Shown: in pieces, positions 35,836 to 44,466 of the stretch
How positions within the stretch are numbered: the first letter of the stretch is position 1
Layout of the letters: each line of letters begins with the position of its first letter
Source: Pirellulales bacterium
GTDB lineage: Bacteria; Planctomycetota; Planctomycetia; Pirellulales; DATAWG01
Direction of reading: 5' to 3'
DNA length: 49,442 bases
Assembly: GCA_036267355.1 (NCBI GenBank)
Contig: DATAWG010000064.1
Location: forward strand, 1-49,442
Notes under the pieces: model-generated
Told to the model about the DNA's origin: nothing
Databases searched by the model: none
The model's input: only the letters and a program-made list of their open reading frames with translations
Made by a program: the position numbers and the translations under genes

Positions 35836-36126
35836 CTATTGCGGCGATGCCTCATTTCGTTCGGGCGTTTCAAGCTTCTCGGTAACGCGCAGCTTGCCGA
35901 CGACCAGCTCATCGATTTCCAGCCGTCCGACTCGAGCTTTGCCGATCGCAAGCCGCCCGACGGCCATCGCGCCGATCGCAAATGCGCCGGTTGCCACCGC
36001 GCCAACGGCAAAGGCTCCCACGGCCAGCGCTCCCACCGCTTGAGCGCCGATTGCCAGCCGCTTGATGCGCCCGACGCGGGGTAGTTCGGCGACGGCGGAT
36101 CGATGAAGTCTTCTTGCGCGTAACAT
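35836..36126 (-). CDS. Small pentapeptide-solenoid protein (xAVGA repeats)
   Basis: 96 residues. Residues about 24-80 are eleven five-residue repeats of the form (L/F/V/Q)A(V/I)G(A/R/K), for example LAIGAQAVGALAVGAFAVGA. The period of five with a small residue at a fixed place suggests a right-handed beta-solenoid related to pentapeptide-repeat proteins, but with a Gly-Ala core in place of A(D/N)LxX. The N-terminus is basic (MLRARRLHRS). No signal peptide is evident. Its cellular role is unknown. It converges on the YceH gene, with 27 bases between them, and is 128 bases downstream of the methyltransferase pair. Confidence 0.68.
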   Translation of the reverse strand: MLRARRLHRSAVAELPRVGRIKRLAIGAQAVGALAVGAFAVGAVATGAFAIGAMAVGRLAIGKARVGRLEIDELVVGKLRVTEKLETPERNEASPQ

Positions 36127-36196
36127 GCGGAGCCTCCGGGGTCGAGCGGTGGGAGAGGGAAACGGTTTATTAGGTGTTCGTCTGTCAGCGGGCGTT

Positions 36197-36220
36197 CCTC
36201 GCTAACGCTTCGGGCTAGTG
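36197..36220. repeat. Single arm of the GCTAACGCTTCGGGCTAG repeat family
   Basis: CCTCGCTAACGCTTCGGG and on, an exact consensus arm, in the 128-base gap between the pentapeptide gene and the methyltransferase. No opposite arm nearby. Confidence 0.6.
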
Positions 36221-36254
36221 TGCATCGTAACGCGAGAGGGAGCAATCTTCGCCA

Positions 36255-37871
36255 CTATGCGATCAACACTGCGGAGCGGGCCAAGTCGCTGAGGGCCGCG
36301 TCCAAGCGGGACGCGACTTGGTCTTGCAGCCCGGCAGCAAGCCAACTCGGGCTTTGCGACGCCGGCCGAAGCGGCGACGCTTGCTGCTCCGCCGATGCTC
36401 GCGTCAGGCGGTCGATCAGGGCCCCGCGATCGGTCCGCCCATCCAGATTGATGACCAACTGCCGGGATAATAAATCGTCGACCACAAAGCGATCGTGCCA
36501 AAGCGTCGTGGCGGCCCAACCGTGGGCAAGCTCGTAGCGCGCGACCGGACTGGCCTCTGGGCATCGGCTCACGGTGTTGACCGCCGGCGGCTGCCAACTG
36601 TGTAGATCGATGGCGCCGATCGGAAATCCGCCGGCGACGAGTGCCCGTAATTCACGATGGTCTTGAGGCGTTGGCGTGCGGCCGAGGCGGCCCGTTGCGG
36701 CAGCGAGCAACTCGTCGAACGGCATGGTCCGCGGATAGACTTCGCCGAGCACGGCAAGCGACATTTTTTCGATTGGCTGGTCACAGCGCAGCGAGGCCGT
36801 GACGCGGTCCTTTCGGGCGACAAATTCTTCCGGACGATTGCCGCTTAATTCGGGAGCGGCCGACAAAGGCTGGGCGGCCGTGGCAAGCAGCAACCGCTTG
36901 AGCGGGTCGCGACTCGACGTGGTTTCGTCGGCAAGGCTGGCGTCGGCCAACGCATCGCGGGTTCGTTTTTGGCCGCTGCGGCAAATAATCGAGCGGCGAA
37001 AAGATGTCCCCTCGAGAAAATCGAGCTGCTGTTCGAGTTCGATCGGATCGTATTGCTTGGCAAGCTTCGCCAACACGTCCGCGGCGATTCCGGAGCGACG
37101 TCGATCGACCGGTAACGCTTCGCAGATGTATTGCAAACCGCAATTCCGGCAGCGGTCGACGAATTCATGAAAGTAGACCGGATAGTTGGCCTCTTCCAGT
37201 ACATCGTGCAACACGAGCTCATCGCTCAATCGCGCCAGTCGATCGGCTTCGCTCCGGAGGATGCGGATGTAGGCGCTGCCATCGTCGGGCGAAAACCGCA
37301 CAAGAAGCTGCATCAGCGCATGCATTTGCTCGACGCGCTGCCGTGGTTCGTCGATCGCGCGGGTGTGGAATCGGCCCATCGCGCGAACCATCTGCCGCAG
37401 ATGGCAGCCTGGATAAGCGTTGTAGCTCACCAGCGCCAGGCCGTTGTCGGTCAGCCGCCGGCCGCAGAGTTCGAGCAGAGCCTGCCCCACGGCAGGAGGC
37501 ACCCAGGAATACACGCCGTGGGCGATGATATAGTCGAACCGCCCAATGCCATCGTCGAGCGCGGCAAGATCGCGCTGTTCGAACCGGATGTTCTTCAATC
37601 CCACACCGGCCGCAAATTCCCGTGCTTCGGCAATCTGCCGTTCGGAAAGATCGATGCCGACGAATTCCGCCTCGGGCAACGCGTAAGCCATCGGAACAAG
37701 GTTGGTTCCACGAGCGCAGCCGACTTCGAGAATCCGCGCGGTTCGCAGGGGCGGCGGCTCGAGCCCGTGCAGCGTGGCCAGTGTCGCAAGGCGATCCGGA
37801 TGGCTGAATCCGTAGGCGTGGCGCGGATAAGGCGTTTGATCGTAGCTGTTGGAAATATCGCGGCTAGCCAT
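36255..37871 (-). CDS. SAM-dependent methyltransferase with methyltransferase-regulatory domain (second of a pair)
   Basis: 538 residues from ATG 37871. The N-terminal class I methyltransferase domain (about 40-160) has motif I as ILEVGCARGTNLVPMAYALP, with the acidic end of strand 2 in FVGIDLSERQIAEA. About residues 215-290 hold the methyltransferase regulatory domain (RLSDELVLHDVLEEANYPVY). A winged-helix-like C-terminal part follows to residue 530. This gene overlaps the stop of its upstream paralogue by eight bases, so the two are coupled. The substrate is unknown. Both may act as a heterodimer, which is inferred only from their pairing. Confidence 0.85.
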   Translation of the reverse strand: MASRDISNSYDQTPYPRHAYGFSHPDRLATLATLHGLEPPPLRTARILEVGCARGTNLVPMAYALPEAEFVGIDLSERQIAEAREFAAGVGLKNIRFEQRDLAALDDGIGRFDYIIAHGVYSWVPPAVGQALLELCGRRLTDNGLALVSYNAYPGCHLRQMVRAMGRFHTRAIDEPRQRVEQMHALMQLLVRFSPDDGSAYIRILRSEADRLARLSDELVLHDVLEEANYPVYFHEFVDRCRNCGLQYICEALPVDRRRSGIAADVLAKLAKQYDPIELEQQLDFLEGTSFRRSIICRSGQKRTRDALADASLADETTSSRDPLKRLLLATAAQPLSAAPELSGNRPEEFVARKDRVTASLRCDQPIEKMSLAVLGEVYPRTMPFDELLAAATGRLGRTPTPQDHRELRALVAGGFPIGAIDLHSWQPPAVNTVSRCPEASPVARYELAHGWAATTLWHDRFVVDDLLSRQLVINLDGRTDRGALIDRLTRASAEQQASPLRPASQSPSWLAAGLQDQVASRLDAALSDLARSAVLIA

Positions 37872-39687
37872 CGCCGACCTCACGAACTAAAAGGGCGTTG
37901 CGGGCAAAATCGGCAATGCAAGCCGCGACGCGTTCCGTCAAATAAGTTCGAATTGCTGCGGGATCGCGGACCACACGTCCTTGCACTCGCATTTCAACGT
38001 CGCCGCGCGACATCGGCGCAGAAAGCGATTCGACGATTGCCGCCGAATCGTGCTGCCCGTCGAGCATCGATAGCACCTGGCCTGCCAACTCGCCACTGAG
38101 ATGCACGCGGCGATGGAGCAGATTCGTGACTTGGTGCCGTGCCGGAGCGCGAGAAACATCATTCGACGCGGTGGAACCGCCGTTTTCGCCGATAGCATGC
38201 CCACGCAGAGCCGTGGGGATGGCGCCCGCCGCGGGAGTAACTGGCGAGGGAACCAATGGCGCGGCGTCGGCCGCGCCCCAGCCATTTGCGACTTGATAGC
38301 GGGCCACGGCGCTGGCGATCGGCTTTGCGCTCGGTTCGATTGCCATCGGCGGGTCGAAGGCCCGCAATTCGATCAACCGCATTGCGAACCATTCCATCGC
38401 CATCGGGGCCAATTGCTCGGCGATCGCTTGCTCGTCGCCCAGCCCCGCATTCGCCAGCCGAATCCGCACACGCTCGACAAGCGACTCGAACGGCAATGGT
38501 TTCGGATGCGATTGCGAAAGCTCGAGCATGGCCGCCCGCCCGACACGGCTCACGAGGGATGTCGTGCAGTCGTCGGCCCGGAACACCAGCGGCGCCGGAT
38601 CGCGAAGATCGATCTGCTCGATTTGATGGCGAGATAGCGCGGTGTCGTTCGATGAAACGGGCAGCGCGGCGGAAGCCACCCACAAATCGCGAACCGCTTC
38701 GGGAACCAAATGGTGCCGAACCGAAACCTCTTCGCGGCAAAGGAGCGTCGTGCGCAGCGCTCGGCCATAGAGGAAATCGAGATATTGCTGGAAGTCGGTG
38801 ACATCGCCCCCTTGGCGAATCAGGTCGAGTCCGGCGGTGTCGATTCCGATCCCGAACATCTGGCCGAAATGGGCATCACCCAGATATTGCAGTCCGTGGC
38901 GAGCGGCTTGGCTGAGGAACTGGTGCAAAAGCTGCGGATCATTGTCTCGTTCGAGATCGTCGTGCAAGATGATCGCGTCGCGCTCGGCAAGCAGGCTGCT
39001 CGCTTGTTCGCGCAGCGCGGTCCGATACGGATCGTCGCTCGGCGGCAGGATCTCGAGCAGCGAGTGCAGCAACGCGCGATTCTTGGCGGCGAACGATCGC
39101 GGGTCGGTTTCCCGGCGCCCGTGATACCGGCACATGTGCCGAATCATCTCCCGCAGTTGGCAAGCGGGATAGCAGTTGTAGCTGAGATAGGCGATCCCCT
39201 CGGGGGCGAGCAATCGCCGGCAAGCCGCCAACATGGCCTCCTTCACCGCGTCGGGCACCCACGAATAAATGCCATGGGAAATGATGTAGTCGAAGAGCCC
39301 AAATCGTTGCGCCAACGACTCGGCTTCGCAAATATCGAGTTGCTCCAGCACGACATTGGTTAGCCCAAGCGCATCGGCGAATTGTTTCCCTTCGGCGATC
39401 TGCCGCTCGGAAAGATCGATGCCGACCCATGTGCTGCCGGGCACAGCATACGCCATGGGGACCAAATTCGCCCCGCTGGCGCAGCCCAGTTCCAGCACTC
39501 GGCAACGGTCTACCGGGGCCGGACGCAACCCGAGCAATCGGCCGATCGTGGCTAGATGCGACGGATGGGTATAGGGAAACGCCAGTCGCGGGTACGGAAT
39601 CTCGTCGTAGCTGGTCGCCAGCGGTGCAGCCGAATCGATGGCCGCGCCGAGAACATCCAACTCAGGATTCGAGGCAGATGGCTTCAA
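37864..39687 (-). CDS. SAM-dependent methyltransferase with methyltransferase-regulatory domain (first of a pair)
   Basis: 607 residues from a TTG at 39687. It shares the layout of its downstream paralogue: motif I is VLELGCASGANLVPMAYAVP, then WVGIDLSERQIAEGKQFADA, and the same central regulatory domain follows (about 240-325). It differs by a longer C-terminal half with a linker at about 475-510, and part of that linker (GAIPTALRGHAIG) is encoded by a dispersed palindromic repeat at 38195-38229. The repeat sits in frame and does not break the gene. The start codon is uncertain, since no ribosome binding site is clear. Motif conservation suggests both paralogues are active enzymes. Confidence 0.85.
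   Translation of the reverse strand: MKPSASNPELDVLGAAIDSAAPLATSYDEIPYPRLAFPYTHPSHLATIGRLLGLRPAPVDRCRVLELGCASGANLVPMAYAVPGSTWVGIDLSERQIAEGKQFADALGLTNVVLEQLDICEAESLAQRFGLFDYIISHGIYSWVPDAVKEAMLAACRRLLAPEGIAYLSYNCYPACQLREMIRHMCRYHGRRETDPRSFAAKNRALLHSLLEILPPSDDPYRTALREQASSLLAERDAIILHDDLERDNDPQLLHQFLSQAARHGLQYLGDAHFGQMFGIGIDTAGLDLIRQGGDVTDFQQYLDFLYGRALRTTLLCREEVSVRHHLVPEAVRDLWVASAALPVSSNDTALSRHQIEQIDLRDPAPLVFRADDCTTSLVSRVGRAAMLELSQSHPKPLPFESLVERVRIRLANAGLGDEQAIAEQLAPMAMEWFAMRLIELRAFDPPMAIEPSAKPIASAVARYQVANGWGAADAAPLVPSPVTPAAGAIPTALRGHAIGENGGSTASNDVSRAPARHQVTNLLHRRVHLSGELAGQVLSMLDGQHDSAAIVESLSAPMSRGDVEMRVQGRVVRDPAAIRTYLTERVAACIADFARNALLVREVGDG
38195..38229. repeat. Palindromic repeat inside a coding region, GCATGCCCACG family, copy 2
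   Basis: AGCATGCCCACGCAGAGCCG, then TGGGGATGGCGCCC, matches the intergenic copies at 30183-30223 and about 41308-41351. Here it lies in the coding sequence of the first methyltransferase, in its interdomain linker. Confidence 0.75.
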
Positions 39688-39908
39688 TACATCGCTGGCA
39701 GACCGGCCAGTTTCCTATATTTCTGTTGCTATCGGAATTTTGCAGTGTCGGCGAAAGTGATAGGCAGGTCAACCGCGCGGCCGCGGTTGTCGGCCGTGAT
39801 GCTTGCATTTCGCAGCGCCGAGGGAGAATCGAAGTTTGCCCTTTCCCGGCGTCTGGGACATAATTGGCAGCGACAGGGGAGAGGCTACCTTGGCTGGCCG
39901 GTGGCGTC

Positions 39909-40865
39909 ATGGAACATCGCTGGATGAAGGGCATCGTTATCCTGTTTTGGATTGCGACGATGTCGTGGCTCGTGGTGGCGAAAGTGTTGCCACCGCTGGA
40001 GCGGGGCGATCCGCCGACCTTTCGTTCCGTTTATGGGAATCTGGATCCTCAGGCCCCGCCGATTAGTTGGACGGTCGACTGGAACGATCGGCCGATCGGC
40101 TGGGCAGCAAGTCGCGTGCTGCGCAACAGTTCGGGCCTGTTCGAGGTGCATAGCCGATTGCACGTCGCGCGTTGGCCCGTGGAAGAAATGCTGCCGGTTT
40201 TGCTGCGGGCTGCCTTGCGCGACGTCGTCAGTTCGTTCGGCGGCCTGGAACTCGATGCCTTCAACCGGATCGAAATCGACCCGCTCAACCGCCTCGTTGG
40301 CTTTCGCTCGACGATCCATATCAAAAAAGTCCAGCAGGCGATCGTGATCGAGGGGAGCGTCGAAGGCAAGCGGCTGAAGCTGCATGTCGACGCCGGCGGC
40401 GTGACCTGCCCGCCGTCGGACCACTATTTGCCGTCGGATGCGCTGGTGGGCGACGAACTGTCGCCGCAAGCCACTCTCGTCGGGCTGCACATCGGCCAGA
40501 CTTGGACGGTGCCGGTCTACAATCCCCTGCATCCCGAAGGACCGTTGGAAGTGCTGGAGGCAACGGTTCGCGGGCATGAAAGCATGCGGTGGGACGGGCA
40601 GTCCGTCGACGTGCTGACGGTTATTTATCAAAGCGACTCAGGGTCTGCGCTTGGCACATCTCGCACGCCGCACGGGAAGCTGTGGGTCGCGCACGACGGC
40701 ACCGTCTTGCGACAGGAAATAGGGATCTTCGGCTCGAGGCTGACCTTCTTGCGGCTATCGCCCGGCGAATCGGCCAAATTGACGGCCGGCTTGGACGACA
40801 TGCTGATCGCGCGGCCGCCGGGCCGCCACGCCGCCGATGCCAATGAACCGCCGAATGTTCGCTGA
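39909..40865 (+). CDS. Anchored hypothetical protein upstream of an ABC exporter
   Basis: 318 residues from the ATG at 39909 (MEHRWMKGIVILFWIATMSW), which places one membrane helix at residues 7-26. The longer frame to 39864 is less likely. The rest is predicted soluble and beta-rich, with WTVDWNDRPIGWAASRV near 58-74, EVHSRLHVARWPVEEMLPVL and a hydrophilic C-terminus. The repeated antiparallel strands resemble DUF3108-type lipid- or polysaccharide-associated proteins, but I cannot confirm that. It precedes the ABC exporter genes in the same direction, but a 542-base repeat-rich gap separates them. The 221 bases before it hold nothing else recognisable. Confidence 0.6.
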   Translation: MEHRWMKGIVILFWIATMSWLVVAKVLPPLERGDPPTFRSVYGNLDPQAPPISWTVDWNDRPIGWAASRVLRNSSGLFEVHSRLHVARWPVEEMLPVLLRAALRDVVSSFGGLELDAFNRIEIDPLNRLVGFRSTIHIKKVQQAIVIEGSVEGKRLKLHVDAGGVTCPPSDHYLPSDALVGDELSPQATLVGLHIGQTWTVPVYNPLHPEGPLEVLEATVRGHESMRWDGQSVDVLTVIYQSDSGSALGTSRTPHGKLWVAHDGTVLRQEIGIFGSRLTFLRLSPGESAKLTAGLDDMLIARPPGRHAADANEPPNVR

Positions 40866-41407
40866 ACGAGGGCAGCAGGGTTGTGAACGGAAGCTTCGTA
40901 TCCTTTATGCAATTTGACAAGCAAACCCCGTAATGGCGATCGATGGGTGCTGCGCCGGCTGCCTTGAGCGGACGATTACCCATAATCTTCACGAGCTACA
41001 GAAACTTGAGCCTGAAGGGCTTATTGGGTCAGCCCAGGGCGCAGCCGCATGAGGGGCGTAGCCCTGGGAATGTGGTGCAACGCGTTGGTTCGGCCCTGAA
41101 GGGGGGCCGTTCTACAATTCGGGCTGCCTTTGAACGGCCCTGTCAGGGCCGACGCGTGGTGCGGGCGGTTGACCCAGGCCTCCGCCGCTCGCGCGGCTTC
41201 GGCCTGGGCTGGCAGAAATCGGCCTTTCAGGCCGAGACCGTTCACGTGGCCCCCGGGTGAATATTGTCGGTACTGCTAAGCGGCTTTGCGTGGGCATGTC
41301 GGCGCGAGCGATGCACATACCCACTCAAGGCCAGTGGGCATGGCGCCCTGCGATCGACTAGCGCAATCGAGGCAATTTTAATCAGGGCCGAGCCCGCGGA
41401 ATCTCGC
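40866..41407. repeat. Repeat-rich 542-base intergenic region
   Basis: No convincing gene is present. Hairpins include CCCAGGGC/GCCCTGGG (41033-41040 and 41061-41068), CCCAGGCC/GGCCTGGG (41173-41180 and 41201-41208), GGCCTTTCAGGCC (41220-41232) and, near 41308-41351, a third copy of the GCATGCCCACG family (CCCACT...AGTGGGCATGGCGCCC). The stretch looks like several dispersed palindromes placed end to end. A promoter for the ABC genes may lie near the end of the region but is not evident. Confidence 0.65.
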
Positions 41408-42250
41408 ATGATCGAATTTCAAGATGTCGCGCGGACGTATGGCCAGAAATTGGCGGTCGCCGGCCTGAATTTGAAGATACCCAGGGGGCAACGCTTCGCG
41501 CTGCTCGGGCCGAACGGCGCCGGAAAGACGACGACGATCAAAATGTTGGTCGGCTTGTTGCAGCCGAGCACCGGAATCGTACGGGTTTGCGGGCACGACG
41601 TGGTGCGGAAATCGCGCGAGGCGAGCCGGTTCGTGGGTTTCGTGCCGGACGAAGTTTTTTTGTATGAAAAGCTATCGGGCCGCGAGTTTTTGGAGTTCGT
41701 CGCCGATTTGCATGGATTGAATCGCCGCGACGCCGCCGCCCGGATCGCCGCGCACATCGATGCTTTCGAATTGGCTGCATTTATCGATGGCCGCAGCGAG
41801 ACCTATTCGCACGGGATGAAGCAGCGATTGGCTCTGGCCGCGGCGCTTGTGCACGAGCCGGCCGTGCTGGTGCTCGACGAACCGATGGTGGGGCTCGATC
41901 CGCGCAGCATGAGGTTGGTCAAGAATCTTTTGCAGCAGCGCACGGCCGCCGGCATGAGCGTGTTCATGTCGACGCATTCACTTTCCCTGGCAGAAGAAAT
42001 CGCCGATTTGATCGGCATTGTCGATGGCGGCCGGCTCAAGTTTTTCGGAACGCTGGCCGAACTGCGCGGGCAGGCGGCGCACGGCCACACGTCGCTGGAA
42101 GAATTGTATCTCGGCCTGACGACGGCCGACGCTGATCGCCAGGCGGCTTTGAGCGCTGCTCCGGCTGCGACGATCGCGGTTGCGCCAACCGTGGCTACTG
42201 CCGGGAAAAATGGCTGCGAAGCGGCGAGCGGCGAAGGAGAGGCTCGATGA
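41408..42250 (+). CDS. ABC exporter ATP-binding protein
   Basis: 280 residues from ATG 41408. The ATPase motifs are complete: Walker A GPNGAGKTTT at about 38-47, the signature as YSHGMKQRLALAAAL (S-H-G-M-K-Q in place of LSGGQ, as in some ABC-2 exporters), Walker B VLVLDEPMVGLDP and the H-loop His in STHSLSLAEEI. The C-terminal 40 residues are Ala-rich and variable. The protein powers an ABC-2-type exporter with the permease encoded next. The two genes overlap by four bases (42247-42250, ATGA), so they are coupled. The substrate is unknown. Confidence 0.93.
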   Translation: MIEFQDVARTYGQKLAVAGLNLKIPRGQRFALLGPNGAGKTTTIKMLVGLLQPSTGIVRVCGHDVVRKSREASRFVGFVPDEVFLYEKLSGREFLEFVADLHGLNRRDAAARIAAHIDAFELAAFIDGRSETYSHGMKQRLALAAALVHEPAVLVLDEPMVGLDPRSMRLVKNLLQQRTAAGMSVFMSTHSLSLAEEIADLIGIVDGGRLKFFGTLAELRGQAAHGHTSLEELYLGLTTADADRQAALSAAPAATIAVAPTVATAGKNGCEAASGEGEAR

Positions 42251-44046
42251 GCTCGCTCGGCACGACCATCGGGATCGCGATGCCGCTCGAATCGGCCGGC
42301 GGCGATTTGCTCTCGTCGGACTGCGAAGCGCAGGTGTTCTGGTCGTTGCGTCGACGCCTGGTGTGGGCATCGCTGCGGCAATTGATTTCGGTCGCGCGCC
42401 TGCGGGCCACGCTGATTGTTCTCTTGAGCGTCGTTTTTTGGTGCGCGCTCTATTTCTTGTTCTACAGCGGATTCGATTTGCTGGCCGGCTTGTATCCAGC
42501 GGTCATCGAATCGCTTTACAACGCGTTTTTCATCTCGTTGATGGCGATGCTGCTGTGTTCCTCCGGCATCATCATGTACACGAACTTATATCGCTCGCCC
42601 GAGGCGGCGTTCTTGCTGACCACGCCGGCTCGGCCGGAGCGGATATTCGCCTACATGTTTCAAGAGTCGCTTTGGTTCACGAGCTGGGGTTTTTTGCTGC
42701 TGGGTAGCCCGATGTTGGTGGCGGCAGGCGTGGTGGTGGCGGCGCCATGGCACTATTACGCATTGCTGCTGCCGTTCATGTTGTCGTTCTTGTATATTCC
42801 GGCGGCGTTGGGTGCGATCGCTTGCTTGCTCGTGGTCGACCGGTTGGGGCGGGTGCGTTGGGCCGCCTTGCGATGGGCGGCAGTGCTCGGAGTCGCGGGG
42901 CTGCTGTGGCTTGGCTGGTCGGTGTTGGGCGGCAATCAAAGCGACTTGCTGACGCCGCGATGGTTTCAGGAATTGTCCGGACGGTTGCGATTCACCGAAA
43001 ATCGGCTATTGCCGAGCTGGTGGCTGAGCACGGGATTGCTGGAAGCGGTTCGCCGGCCGATGGCGGGAATCTCCGAGGATCAGCCTTGGTCGGAAAGCGT
43101 GAAATTTCTTGCGCTGTTGATCTCCAACGCGCTGTTGTTGCACTTGTTGGCACTATGGCTTGCCCGGCGACTGTATCGTGGTAGTTTCAGCCGAATGCAG
43201 ACCGAGCAGGCATCGCGGCGGAGAGTGAAAATCGGGATCGTCGACCGGCTGATGCTTGGCCGCATCGGCGGCAGCGGCCGGCCTCCGTCGCACCTCCGAT
43301 TGATGTTGGTCAAGGAATTGCGGCTTTTCCGCCGCGATCCGGTGCAATGGTCGCAGTCGCTGATCTTCTTCGGATTGCTCGCGCTCTATTTTTTCAACAT
43401 CCGCCGATTCAGCTACAACGTGGCTTATTCGGCGATGATCGGATTCTTGAATTTGGGCGTCGTGGGATTGATTCTTTCGACGTTTACGACGCGATTCATC
43501 TATCCGATGCTGAGCCTCGAAGGGCGCCGGTTCTGGATTTTGGCACTTTCGCCGGTCCGGCGCGACACGGTCGTGTGGACCAAATTCGCGTTTGCCGCCG
43601 GGGGGGCGCTGTTGCCTTGCTGCGGGCTGATGCTGATGAGCGATGCGATGCTCGACATCAGTTGGCAGGTCATCGCAGTGCATCAACTTTCCTGCGCCGC
43701 GCTTTGCCTGGGGCTGTCGGGAATCGCCGTCGGCTTGGGCGCAAAGATGCCCGAGCTGCGCGAGCAGAATCCTTCGAAGATCGCGGCCGGCTTCGGCGGC
43801 ACTTTGAATCTGGTGCTCAGCGCCGTGTATATCGTCGTGATCGTGCTGCTTACGGCCGTGCCGTATCACTTTTATTTGTCGAGCTTGCATGGCCTTGCGG
43901 CAGTGCAATCGGAGCGATTGACGCGATGGCTCGGCAACACGACCGCCATCGATATCGCAATCGCGGCGACCGCCGTGCTTGGCGCCATTGCGACGATCTT
44001 GCCGATGCAAATCGGGCTGCGAGCTTTTCGGAAGATGGATCTGTGA
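42247..44046 (+). CDS. ABC exporter permease (putative ABC-2 type)
   Basis: 599 residues with about eleven hydrophobic helices in two halves, joined by a hydrophilic loop containing MQTEQASRRRVKIGIVDRLM. The first helix follows a cytoplasmic start (about 52-78). Segments such as YRSPEAAFLLTTPARPERIF and LSLEGRRFWILALSPVRRDT resemble coupling and helical regions of large ABC-2 permeases. It follows the ATPase gene with a four-base overlap. With a single ATPase and a large permease, the likely unit is a two-subunit exporter. The direction and cargo are inferred only. Confidence 0.85.
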   Translation: MSSLGTTIGIAMPLESAGGDLLSSDCEAQVFWSLRRRLVWASLRQLISVARLRATLIVLLSVVFWCALYFLFYSGFDLLAGLYPAVIESLYNAFFISLMAMLLCSSGIIMYTNLYRSPEAAFLLTTPARPERIFAYMFQESLWFTSWGFLLLGSPMLVAAGVVVAAPWHYYALLLPFMLSFLYIPAALGAIACLLVVDRLGRVRWAALRWAAVLGVAGLLWLGWSVLGGNQSDLLTPRWFQELSGRLRFTENRLLPSWWLSTGLLEAVRRPMAGISEDQPWSESVKFLALLISNALLLHLLALWLARRLYRGSFSRMQTEQASRRRVKIGIVDRLMLGRIGGSGRPPSHLRLMLVKELRLFRRDPVQWSQSLIFFGLLALYFFNIRRFSYNVAYSAMIGFLNLGVVGLILSTFTTRFIYPMLSLEGRRFWILALSPVRRDTVVWTKFAFAAGGALLPCCGLMLMSDAMLDISWQVIAVHQLSCAALCLGLSGIAVGLGAKMPELREQNPSKIAAGFGGTLNLVLSAVYIVVIVLLTAVPYHFYLSSLHGLAAVQSERLTRWLGNTTAIDIAIAATAVLGAIATILPMQIGLRAFRKMDL

Positions 44047-44090
44047 TCCGGCGAAGACCAACGAAAATGAGCCCGTTGTCGCCGCTCGTC

Positions 44091-44443
44091 CCTCGCTGAC
44101 GCTTCGGGCTAGTGCGGCGTCAACGCTGGATTTTGGGATGGTCGAAGCGCCTCGCCCGACGATTTGCCGCCCCGCTATCGCCCCACGATCCCAGACCTTC
44201 GCGACACAAGCCCGAAGCGTTAGCGAGGGAGCGCCGCAACGGCGGCATCGTCTCGCTGCGGGCGGCAAAGCGACATGCGCATTGGATGAATGCGTTCGTG
44301 ACGGCGATCCCGCAACGGAGCGCTTCCTCGCTAACGCTTCGGGCTAGTGTTGCCGTGCGGTATCGCTAAACCGTCTCGCCCGACGATTTGCCGGCCCACG
44401 ATCCCAGACCTTCGCAACACAAGCCCGAAGCGCTAGCGAGGGA
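44091..44443. repeat. Two IR-flanked repeat units in a 420-base gap
   Basis: Unit 1 (44091-44231) and unit 2 (44326-44443) each start with CCTCGCT(G/A)ACGCTTCGGGCT-type arms and end with the inverse arm CAAGCCCGAAGCG(T/C)TAGCGAGG. Between the arms the units share CTCGCCCGACGATTTGCC and CACGATCCCAGACCTTCGC. Unit 1 carries about 12 extra bases. This is an imperfect direct duplication of the inverted-repeat element. No gene is present in the gap. Confidence 0.85.
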
Positions 44444-44466
44444 GGCAGGCGACAAACGCCAAACCT

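Noticed and set aside
43153-44268. Minus-strand 371-codon ORF opposite the ABC permease
   Set aside because: The permease has clear helices and coupling with the ATPase; the antisense frame is His/Arg/Gln rich with no domain and runs into intergenic repeats.
44091-44443. CRISPR array or attachment site
   Set aside because: Only two large imperfect units with inverted arms are present, with no spacers, integrase or cas genes.
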